Assembly (NCBI RefSeq): GCF_024448935.1
Contig: NZ_JAMOIE010000052.1
Span: forward strand, 1-34,903
Direction: 5' to 3'
DNA from: Stutzerimonas stutzeri
Lineage (GTDB): Bacteria; Pseudomonadota; Gammaproteobacteria; Pseudomonadales; Pseudomonadaceae
Length of the DNA: 34,903 nucleotides
The notes below the pieces were generated by a model. It was not told the DNA's origin and made no database searches. It saw nothing but the letters and a program-made list of their open reading frames with translations. The translations under genes were made by a program, and so were the position numbers. Of this stretch, positions 26,827 to 34,903 are shown one piece after another (within the stretch, counting starts at the first letter, position 1; every line of letters starts with the position of its first letter).

Positions 26827-27351
26827 ATGCCCGATCTCGATTTCCTTCATATTTCAATTGCCGACCAGCTGCTCTACGGGTTTTCCAATGGCAGGCTGCG
26901 TGTCCGGCTACCCATCTCTACCGCTCGTAACGGTGTCGGTGAGCGCAACGGTTCTGGTTGCACGCCGCGTGGCCGCCACCAGGTACGCGCGCGTATCGGC
27001 GAAGGCCTGCCGTGCGGGGCCGTTCTGCGGGGTCGCCGTTGGACGGGCGAGGTCTGGAATCAGCAGCTGCACGACCGGTTTCCCGGACGCGACTGGATCC
27101 TGAGCCGGATTCTCTGGCTCAGCGGTTGCGAGCCGGGGTACAACCGGTTGGGGCCAGTCGATACGTTTCGCCGCTACATCTATCTGCATGGCACGCCTGA
27201 TTCGGAGCCCATGGGCACACCGCTGTCCCACGGCTGCATCAGGTTGCGCAATGCCGACCTGCTCGAGCTCTTCCCCCGTGTGCCCGCTGGCTGTGCCGTG
27301 TATATCGGCGAAGCTGCATGCCCGGATTGGTCGAGCGCAACGCTGAAATAA
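26827..27351 (+). CDS. L,D-transpeptidase (YkuD domain)
   Basis: This 174-residue protein has one YkuD domain with the catalytic HGTP at 121-124 and SHGCIRLRNAD at 134-144; Cys137 is the nucleophile. It forms 3-3 crosslinks or anchors proteins to peptidoglycan. It has no signal peptide, which is unusual for a periplasmic enzyme, so the true start or localisation is uncertain. I use ATG at 26827 because the domain begins at once (MPDLDFLHISIADQLLYGF); ATG at 26794, six bases behind the psrA stop and after GAGG, is an alternative. It is cotranscribed with psrA and nagZ in tight order. Confidence 0.88.
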   Translation: MPDLDFLHISIADQLLYGFSNGRLRVRLPISTARNGVGERNGSGCTPRGRHQVRARIGEGLPCGAVLRGRRWTGEVWNQQLHDRFPGRDWILSRILWLSGCEPGYNRLGPVDTFRRYIYLHGTPDSEPMGTPLSHGCIRLRNADLLELFPRVPAGCAVYIGEAACPDWSSATLK

Positions 27352-27367
27352 GGATTCGCTCACCAAT

Positions 27368-29118
<1,751 letters not shown>

Positions 29119-29302
29119 GTGCAGTCCCGCCAGCTGGTGCCGTGGCTAGCCAGTGGCATGCTGGCGGTAACGGCGTGGATGGCTTCGACGGGCGTCGTCA
29201 GAACGGTAGCAAAGACGTAGCAGGGATATGCTAGTTTCGCCAAACAACCCATTGCAGCCGACCTGCCGCTTGCTACACTTGGCCGTCCCTTGGAGTACCG
29301 GA

Positions 29303-29800
29303 ATGCCTTGCCACGCACCTATAAGAAGAATATCGAGAGCAGTGGTTTTGCTGGGTCTGCTGTCCGGTCTTGCGGGTTGTTCGACCTGGTTCAGCAGTGA
29401 TTTCCAGGACCCTGGTGTCCAGCTCACGGATGTCGAGATCATCAAGGCGAGGCTGCTCGAACAGCAGTTCATGCTGCGTTTCCGCATCGACAATCCCAAT
29501 GAGCAGAGCTTGCCCGTGCGCGGCCTGGTCTATACCGTCCACCTCAACGACGTCGAGCTGGCGAGTGGTGAGTCCAGTGGCTGGACAACCGTCCCGGCGC
29601 ATGGCTTCGAATATTACGAGGTGCCGATTTACACCAATCTGTGGCGGCATATGAAGTACATCGTGCGATTGCTGGAAAAACCGGACCGCCCGATTGCCTA
29701 TCGTCTGCAGGGCGAGCTGAAAACGGGTCTGATGCTTGGTCGACGCGTGCACATTGCGACCAATGGCGAGATAATCCCCGGCAACTTTATCCCGGAGTGA
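29303..29800 (+). CDS. LEA14-like lipoprotein
   Basis: This 165-residue protein has a lipoprotein signal (basic N-terminus, VVLLGLL, lipobox LAGC with Cys26) and a single LEA type 2/WHy domain. The domain shows VQLTDVEIIKARLLEQQFML, FRIDNPNEQSLPVRGLVYTV and a beta-sandwich to the end. Such proteins are stress-related envelope proteins of unknown role. ATG at 29303 follows GGAG at 29292. It lies 180 bases from the MTI phosphorylase gene and is followed closely by the SEC-C and DUF2489 genes. Confidence 0.88.
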   Translation: MPCHAPIRRISRAVVLLGLLSGLAGCSTWFSSDFQDPGVQLTDVEIIKARLLEQQFMLRFRIDNPNEQSLPVRGLVYTVHLNDVELASGESSGWTTVPAHGFEYYEVPIYTNLWRHMKYIVRLLEKPDRPIAYRLQGELKTGLMLGRRVHIATNGEIIPGNFIPE

Positions 29801-29809
29801 GCAACACCG

Positions 29810-30001
29810 ATGAACCAAGACACCCATGTGCACGGCCCTGATTGCAGCCATGACGACGATCACGACCATGCCCCTCATGTCCACGGACCGCACTGCAGCC
29901 ATAGCCACGATCCGGTTCGCAATCCGCTGAAGGATGTCGGCCGCAACGACCCGTGCCCATGCGGAAGCCAGAAGAAATTCAAGAAGTGCCACGGAGCCTG
30001 A
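29810..30001 (+). CDS. SEC-C motif protein with His-rich N-terminus
   Basis: This 63-residue protein begins with a histidine- and cysteine-rich stretch ([15 protein letters not shown] and [12 protein letters not shown]) that probably binds Zn or other metals, followed by a complete C-terminal SEC-C motif, [19 protein letters not shown], as found at the end of SecA, where it binds zinc and helps bind SecB. It is a common Pseudomonas small protein of unknown function. It is 9 bases behind the lipoprotein gene and 7 bases before the DUF2489 gene. The His-rich part resembles the tail of the protein at 11760-12047. Confidence 0.9.
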   Translation: MNQDTHVHGPDCSHDDDHDHAPHVHGPHCSHSHDPVRNPLKDVGRNDPCPCGSQKKFKKCHGA

Positions 30002-30008
30002 TCCGCTC

Positions 30009-30473
30009 ATGACGCCCCTCGCCATCGCATTGCTGATCGCCGGCCTGCTGCTGATCGCGGGCCTGGCGGGATACGCCCTGCATTTATGGCGTAGGGTCTG
30101 GCGCAGAGAGCAACAACTCGCCGAGATGCAGGCGCAACAGCATGCAGCGCTTGCGGCGGATTTGCGGGTGCTGGCCAGCAGCCTGCTCGACGAGCAGGTG
30201 CCGCTGATCGAGGGCGCTATCCGAATCAAGGTGCTGCTGGACAACTACGACACTAACCTTGGCCAGGATCCGCGCTGCCATGTCTTCCAGGCGCTCTTCG
30301 AGGCGACCGAGCAGGTACCCACACATGCTGCCTGGAAGGCCTTGGATAAAAACGAGCGACGCCGTCATGAAGCCCGCTTCAGCGCGCTTGAACTGCAGCA
30401 CAAGGCTGAGGCACGTCGCTCCGCTCGCTGGCTGCTCGACGAAGTGTTGCCAAAAAACCGCGAAGCGGCCTGA
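30009..30473 (+). CDS. DUF2489 membrane-anchored protein
   Basis: This 154-residue protein has one N-terminal transmembrane helix ([19 protein letters not shown], about residues 5-24) and a helical cytoplasmic domain of the DUF2489 type, with [20 protein letters not shown] and a basic C-terminus. The function is unknown. The frame is open further upstream but overlaps the SEC-C gene; ATG at 30009 puts the helix at the N-terminus. It is in a row with the lipoprotein and SEC-C genes. Confidence 0.85.
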   Translation: MTPLAIALLIAGLLLIAGLAGYALHLWRRVWRREQQLAEMQAQQHAALAADLRVLASSLLDEQVPLIEGAIRIKVLLDNYDTNLGQDPRCHVFQALFEATEQVPTHAAWKALDKNERRRHEARFSALELQHKAEARRSARWLLDEVLPKNREAA

Positions 30474-30544
30474 ACGCGACGGCATCACGTACCACACCCA
30501 TCTATCCTTCTGTTTTGTCGTGCCCTGCCCGCAAGGAGCCGTTG

Positions 30545-33082
30545 ATGCCACTGCGTCTGCCGTTTGTTCTGGTTCGCCTGGCGTTGGGCGCCGTATGTGT
30601 GGGTGGAGCCCTCAGCGGCTGCCAGGCCTATCTGGACAGTCGCTACAGCGACAGCCTGCCGCCGGCCCAGGGCGTTCAGGCGATTACGGGGCTCGACAAG
30701 AGCGTAAGCATCCGTCGCAACACGCTGGGTATGCCGCTGATTGAAACGGCGAACTTTCATGATGCGCTGTTCGGGCTGGGTTACGTACATGCCACTGACC
30801 GGCTGAGTCAGATGGTCAGCATGCGGCTCATGGCCGAAGGGCGCTTGGCTGAAATGGCCGGGCCCGGCGTGCTTGAGGTCGACCGCTTCATGCGTGCGGT
30901 AAACCTTCGGCAAAGCGCTGCGGTGCTGTACCGGGAAAGCTCGCCGCGGATGAAGCGCTTCTTCGGGGTGTATGCCCGCGGCGTCAACGCCTACCTGTTC
31001 CGTCATCGCGACAAGTTGCCGATGGATCTGGCCGTCACTGGCTATACCCCCGAGTACTGGAAGGCTGAGGATTCGGTACTGGTGTTCTGTCTGTTGAACT
31101 TCGGCCTGGCGGTCAATCTTCAGGAAGAAATCGCATCGCTGGTCATGGCGCAGAAAGTCGGTGCGGACAAGCTCGCCTGGCTGCTGCCCACCTACCCAGA
31201 CGAGGCGTTGCCGTTTGAGGAGGCCGACAAGCTCAAAGGCTTGAAGCTGAGCGGCGATATTGCCGGGCTTGCAGCGCTTGAGCGCGCTGCCGCCCAGGTT
31301 GCCTCGCTGAACATGCTGGGGGTCGCCGCTTCGAACAATTGGGCCATTTCCGGCAGCAATACGCGCAGTGGCAAGCCGATCCTGGCCAATGACACGCACT
31401 TGCCGCTGTCCATGCCGTCGTACTGGAACTTCGTGCAGATTCGCTCGCCGAAGTTTCAGGCTGCGGGCGTGACGATCGCTGGCGTGCCTGCCGTGGTTGC
31501 CGGGTTCAACGGCAAGCTGGGCTGGGGCATGACCATGGTCATGGGCGATACCCAGGACCTCTTTCTCGAGCAGGTGCGGCGCGAGGGAAGCCGCTTGCTG
31601 TATCTGGCCGATGGCAAGTGGGTGCCGGCTCGCGAGCGAAATGAGACCTTCTTTATCAAGGGCGCGCGCCCTGTCCGAGAAACGATCTACGAGACACGCA
31701 ACGGGCCGCTGCTCAACAGCGTTCTGGGGGCGCGCAAACATCCCTTGCAGCCGCTGCAGTTGAGCAGCGGTTACGGGCTGGCTCTGAAGACCAACCAGTT
31801 CGAGGCTGATCAGACGCTGGATGCATTTTTCGACCTGACCCGTGCGCAATCCGTCGACCAGGCGTTCGAGGCGACCCGCGACATCCGTGCTGTGGCGCTG
31901 AACATCGTGTTTGCCGACCAGCAAAGTACCGGCTGGCAGGTCACCGGACGCTATCCGAACCGGCGCGAGGGATTGGGCCTGCTTCCGTCGCCGGGTTGGG
32001 AAGGGCGTTATGACTGGGACGGTTACGCCGATCCCATGCTTCACCCCTATGATCAGGATCCGATACAAGGCTGGCTGGCGACCGCCAATCAGCGCACCGT
32101 GCCCAAGGGCTATGGCATGCAGCTGTCCAACTCCTGGTACTACCCGGAGCGTGCCGAGCGTATCGCCGAGCTGCTTGGTCGGGGCAAGCAGGACAGCCGC
32201 AGTGTGATCGCAATGCAGTATGACCAGACGACAACCTTTGCGGCCAAGCTGCAGACCATGCTGCAGGCGCCGGGAATGGCGCAGCCGCTGAAAGCCGCCA
32301 TCGATACGCTTGCCGAACCTGAGCGGCGCCGGGCACGTGAAGCGCTTTCGACCCTTCTGCGCTTCGATGGCAAGCTCGCTGCTGGCTCTGCGGACGCAGC
32401 GCTGTATGAAACCTTCCTGATGGAGGCGGCACGCCAGACCTTTCTCGACGAGCTGGGGCCGGAGGGTAGCGCCGCCTGGAAGGCCCTGGTCGAGACCGCA
32501 AACGCCTCCTATTCGGCACAGGCCGATCATCTGCTCGGCTGGGACGACAGTCCGTTCTGGGACGATATCGGTACGCCGCAACAGGAAGACAAGCCGGCCG
32601 TTCTGGCGCGCTCGCTTGCCGCTGCGGTCAGTCGCATGGAAACTGCCCTGGGCACTGACCGAAGTGCCTGGCAGTGGGGGCAACTGCATACCTACACCTG
32701 GAAGACCGGCACTACGCAACTGGCGCCTTACATGTCGCCCAGCCAGCGCGCCGGCATCAGTGCGATCAGCGGCTATCTGGATCGGGGACCGGTAGCGGCT
32801 GGTGGCGATCACAGCACGCTGAACGTGTCGGCCTACCGCTGGGGCGACAATTTCGATAGCTGGCTGATCCCGGCCATGCGGATCATTGTCGACTTCGGTC
32901 GTGATGAGCCGATGATCGGGCTAAACAGCACCGGTCAGTCCGGCAACCCGGCCAGCCCGCACTATGCCGACGGCATCGAGGCCTGGTTGAAAGGCGGCTA
33001 CCTGAGCTTCCCATTTAAATCGGAGAATCTCGACGAGGTCTACGGCACCCAGCGATTGCTGCTCACGCCGGCGCCTAAATAG
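30545..33082 (+). CDS. Penicillin acylase family (S45) lipoprotein
   Basis: This 845-residue Ntn hydrolase precursor has a lipoprotein signal peptide (lipobox LSGC, Cys26), an alpha chain, and a beta chain starting at Ser263 in [11 protein letters not shown], the autocatalytic nucleophile. The preceding residue is Ala, where many relatives have Gly. Other conserved parts are [38 protein letters not shown] and the C-terminal [13 protein letters not shown]. Members cleave amides such as beta-lactam side chains or acyl-homoserine lactones; the substrate is unknown and this is not clearly PvdQ or QuiP. A strong AAGGAG precedes the ATG at 30545. It probably acts in the periplasm, attached to a membrane. 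Confidence 0.92.
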   Translation: MPLRLPFVLVRLALGAVCVGGALSGCQAYLDSRYSDSLPPAQGVQAITGLDKSVSIRRNTLGMPLIETANFHDALFGLGYVHATDRLSQMVSMRLMAEGRLAEMAGPGVLEVDRFMRAVNLRQSAAVLYRESSPRMKRFFGVYARGVNAYLFRHRDKLPMDLAVTGYTPEYWKAEDSVLVFCLLNFGLAVNLQEEIASLVMAQKVGADKLAWLLPTYPDEALPFEEADKLKGLKLSGDIAGLAALERAAAQVASLNMLGVAASNNWAISGSNTRSGKPILANDTHLPLSMPSYWNFVQIRSPKFQAAGVTIAGVPAVVAGFNGKLGWGMTMVMGDTQDLFLEQVRREGSRLLYLADGKWVPARERNETFFIKGARPVRETIYETRNGPLLNSVLGARKHPLQPLQLSSGYGLALKTNQFEADQTLDAFFDLTRAQSVDQAFEATRDIRAVALNIVFADQQSTGWQVTGRYPNRREGLGLLPSPGWEGRYDWDGYADPMLHPYDQDPIQGWLATANQRTVPKGYGMQLSNSWYYPERAERIAELLGRGKQDSRSVIAMQYDQTTTFAAKLQTMLQAPGMAQPLKAAIDTLAEPERRRAREALSTLLRFDGKLAAGSADAALYETFLMEAARQTFLDELGPEGSAAWKALVETANASYSAQADHLLGWDDSPFWDDIGTPQQEDKPAVLARSLAAAVSRMETALGTDRSAWQWGQLHTYTWKTGTTQLAPYMSPSQRAGISAISGYLDRGPVAAGGDHSTLNVSAYRWGDNFDSWLIPAMRIIVDFGRDEPMIGLNSTGQSGNPASPHYADGIEAWLKGGYLSFPFKSENLDEVYGTQRLLLTPAPK

Positions 33083-33124
33083 CCTGCTGATCCGTGGACG
33101 AAGCAGTACTGGTGTTGTTTCGGG

Positions 33125-33724
33125 TCAGCTGTTCTTGCGCCAGTCGAAATCCATTTGTCGGGCGGTGGCTTCGGCCAGTTCGCGGCCAGCGATACGCTCG
33201 ACCAAGTGCAGGCTCATGTCGATACCGGCCGAAATACCTGCCGAGGTTACGTAGCGGCCGGTATCAACCCAGCGGCAGCCTTCGACCACTTTTAGCAGCG
33301 GGAACATCGCTTTCAGTTCGCTGGTGTCTTCCCAGTGCGTGGTCACCTTATGCGCGTAAAGGACGTTTGCTTTCGCCAGCAGGAATGCGCCAGTGCACAC
33401 CGAGGCGGTGAGCCCGGCCTGGGTGGCGGTCTTCTCGATCCACCGCACCACCTCGGGGTTCTCCAGTTCGTTGGTGACCACTCCGCCCGGGACGATCAGC
33501 ACGTCGATGGCGGGGTGGTTGGCAAAATTATAGTTGGGTTGGACAACCAGCCCCGCCCTGGCGCGCACGAGTCCCTTGCGCGCAGCGATGGTCGAGGTCG
33601 AGAAGGGCGGTGGCCGACCGTCGCGCAGCGCCAGCCGCGTCGCGGTGGTGAATACCTCGTAAGGCCCCGTAAAGTCGAGCACCTCGACGCCGGGGTAAAC
33701 GTAGATACCGACGAATGTGGGCAT
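33125..33724 (-). CDS. DJ-1/PfpI family protein
   Basis: This 199-residue protein has the DJ-1/PfpI fold: VGIYVYPGVEVLDFTGPYEV at the start, IDVLIVPGG for the oxyanion strand and the nucleophile elbow SVCTGAFLLAKANVL with Cys110. Glu14 and Asp17 are near the start. The form is that of isonitrile hydratase-like or AraC-associated members, but this gene has no DNA-binding domain. The function is uncertain. I use ATG at 33724; GTG at 33733 is possible. It is leftward, convergent with the acylase gene and behind trmO. Confidence 0.9.
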   Translation of the reverse strand: MPTFVGIYVYPGVEVLDFTGPYEVFTTATRLALRDGRPPPFSTSTIAARKGLVRARAGLVVQPNYNFANHPAIDVLIVPGGVVTNELENPEVVRWIEKTATQAGLTASVCTGAFLLAKANVLYAHKVTTHWEDTSELKAMFPLLKVVEGCRWVDTGRYVTSAGISAGIDMSLHLVERIAGRELAEATARQMDFDWRKNS

Positions 33725-33819
33725 GACGGGCACCTGTCGTATGCGCTGGGCTTAAGAGGCGATTACTCGGGCCGGTTTGCAGGATGTTCCTGAATGGTCT
33801 TGCGAAGGTCTAGGTCAGC

Positions 33820-34518
33820 CTAGCTGGCTGCTCGTGTCACTTCCAATACCGTAATGGTTGACGGTTCCGGGTAATGCCATCGAACCTCGACATCCCAGAG
33901 CCGGGTGCCGTAACGGCGTTCCGCTGCTGGCGTCTGATAGGCCGGTCGCGGGTCCTGTGCCAGGCACTGTTCGATCAAGGCTTGCAGCGGCTCGCCCAGT
34001 CGTGCCGCTTCGCAGTGCGCCTGGTGCAGGCTGGCCTCGGTCCAGCGCACTGCAATGAGGTTGGGTGCGTCCTCGGCCAAGCCGTTATGGGCATCCGTGA
34101 CCACATCGGCATAGGGGACATAAGGCTTGATGTCCAGTACCGGAGTCCCATCGAGCAGATCGATTCCCGACAGATGGAGACGGCCTGGCTCGATCTGGTC
34201 CAGTTTCACCACCGACTGCCCGATGCCGTTGGGCCGGTGCGTCGCCCGGGTCGCGAATACGCCAACCATCCGGTTGCCACCTAGACGTGGCGGCCGTACG
34301 CGCAGACGGGGTTCGGCCTCCAAGGCTTGATGAAAAAGAAACAGCAGCCAGACATGGCTCACCTGTTCCAGTCCCTCCAGCGCATGCACCTGATCGAACG
34401 GTGCGGCCAGTTCCAGTACGCCTCGAGCGGCGGGTGCCAGTTGCGGCTGGCGTGGAATGGCGAACTTTTCCTTGAAGCAGGAGCGGACGAAGCCGATGGG
34501 GGAAACGGAGTAGGACAT
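33820..34518 (-). CDS. trmO: tRNA (adenine-N6)-methyltransferase TrmO
   Basis: TrmO (232 aa, formerly TsaA/YaeB) uses S-adenosylmethionine to methylate N6 of t6A37 in some threonine tRNAs. It has the UPF0066 beta-barrel: SVSPIGFVRSCFKEKFAIPR, then LEQVSHVWLLFLFHQ, GVFATRATHRPNGIGQSVVK and LDIKPYVPYADVV. A C-terminal domain with GTRLWDVEVRWHY follows. The start ATG at 34518 fits the family; an in-frame ATG ten codons earlier (34548) is possible. It is leftward, 95 bases from the DJ-1 gene. The ribosome binding site is weak. Confidence 0.92.
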   Translation of the reverse strand: MSYSVSPIGFVRSCFKEKFAIPRQPQLAPAARGVLELAAPFDQVHALEGLEQVSHVWLLFLFHQALEAEPRLRVRPPRLGGNRMVGVFATRATHRPNGIGQSVVKLDQIEPGRLHLSGIDLLDGTPVLDIKPYVPYADVVTDAHNGLAEDAPNLIAVRWTEASLHQAHCEAARLGEPLQALIEQCLAQDPRPAYQTPAAERRYGTRLWDVEVRWHYPEPSTITVLEVTRAAS

Positions 34519-34548
34519 GGTGAGTAGCCAGGCGCGGAGGGGTGTCAT

Positions 34549-34903
34549 CTTACCCGTTGCGGTAGCGGATCGCGCCTACGCGCAAGGCTGGCGCAGCAAT
34601 CTGCAATGGCTTCAGAGCCCGACCGGTGCGTAGGCATGAGCCCCTTTGCGCCAGCACGCTATCTGCGGCGCCATGCAGACTTTCGATAATTCGTGTAGGA
34701 TACCCGCCCTTTTTTCGAACATAGGCTACGTTTGTTTTACGGCTGTACGCTTCACTCTTTTCCAGTGCCGCGCTCGCCAGAGCTTTACGGCAGTTTTTGG
34801 CGGGTCGCCCCTGACGCAGCCCCGCATACAGGCAGCAGCAGTGCAGCCGCTTTGGCAGTCGCAAAACGTGGCAGCCGCATTTCGTCGCGTCGCGATGTCC
34901 TAA
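34549..34903. other. Gene-free right edge
   Basis: No gene is supported in these 355 bases. There is a TAGGAT (34696-34701) that might be a -10 of a rightward promoter, without a convincing -35, and a C/T-rich leader after it. Open frames on both strands here lack binding sites and family resemblance. Confidence 0.5.

Noticed and set aside
30485..32812. A 775-codon minus-strand frame across the acylase gene
   Set aside because: Antisense shadow of a well supported gene, with no start signal.
34550..34903. Open frames on both strands at the right edge
   Set aside because: No binding site, no recognisable protein family, and composition like non-coding leader.

Overview
The window is high-GC gammaproteobacterial DNA, almost certainly a Pseudomonas of the stutzeri type (Stutzerimonas) or a close relative. 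The evidence is the conserved block fadB-fadA-topA-sulA-lexA-psrA-nagZ-MTI phosphorylase, which follows the P. aeruginosa PA3014-PA3004 order, and the very close match of AruC, PsrA, LexA and FadBA to Pseudomonas proteins. These assignments rest on recalled family sequences; no database search was run.

Positions 1 to about 7.85 kb are the right end of a P2-like (phiCTX-like) prophage. It starts inside the tail tape measure gene and continues with tail genes U and D, a tiny ORF and a HigB/HigA toxin-antitoxin pair. An immunity region follows: a leftward unknown gene with tandem GGTAATTACC operators, a leftward CI-like repressor, and a divergent rightward early operon. That operon holds a BcepMu gp16/Cox-like DNA-binding protein, a YmfL/CII-like regulator, a P-loop ORF, an AntA/AntB antirepressor, a frameshifted Ogr/Delta zinc-finger activator, two small ORFs and a tyrosine integrase. 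The integrase abuts the 3' end of a tRNA-Ser(GGA) gene, which marks the attachment site. A leftward gene with a good ribosome binding site lies inside this rightward operon. No P2 gene A-type replication initiator is present between the cox-like gene and the integrase.

From about 7.9 kb the DNA is host core genome. It holds an HD-GYP phosphodiesterase and a crotonase-family protein. It also holds a shortened arginine succinyltransferase locus: aruC, a small gene and aruE, without aruFGDB between them. Next come a small membrane protein, oligopeptidase B, the fadBA beta-oxidation operon, a DUF1653 protein, topA, a DUF6586-like protein, a DMT exporter, a small conserved protein and the SOS operon lexA-sulA with two LexA boxes.

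The fatty-acid-responsive regulator psrA has two abutting perfect PsrA boxes. It is followed by an L,D-transpeptidase, nagZ, methylthioinosine phosphorylase, a LEA14-like lipoprotein, a His-rich SEC-C protein, a DUF2489 protein, an S45 (penicillin acylase family) lipoprotein, a DJ-1/PfpI protein and trmO.

Functional links inside the window include PsrA with its known target fadBA, LexA with sulA, NagZ with the L,D-transpeptidase in cell-wall metabolism, and the prophage lysogeny switch with its likely SOS input. The last 350 bases hold no gene I can support.
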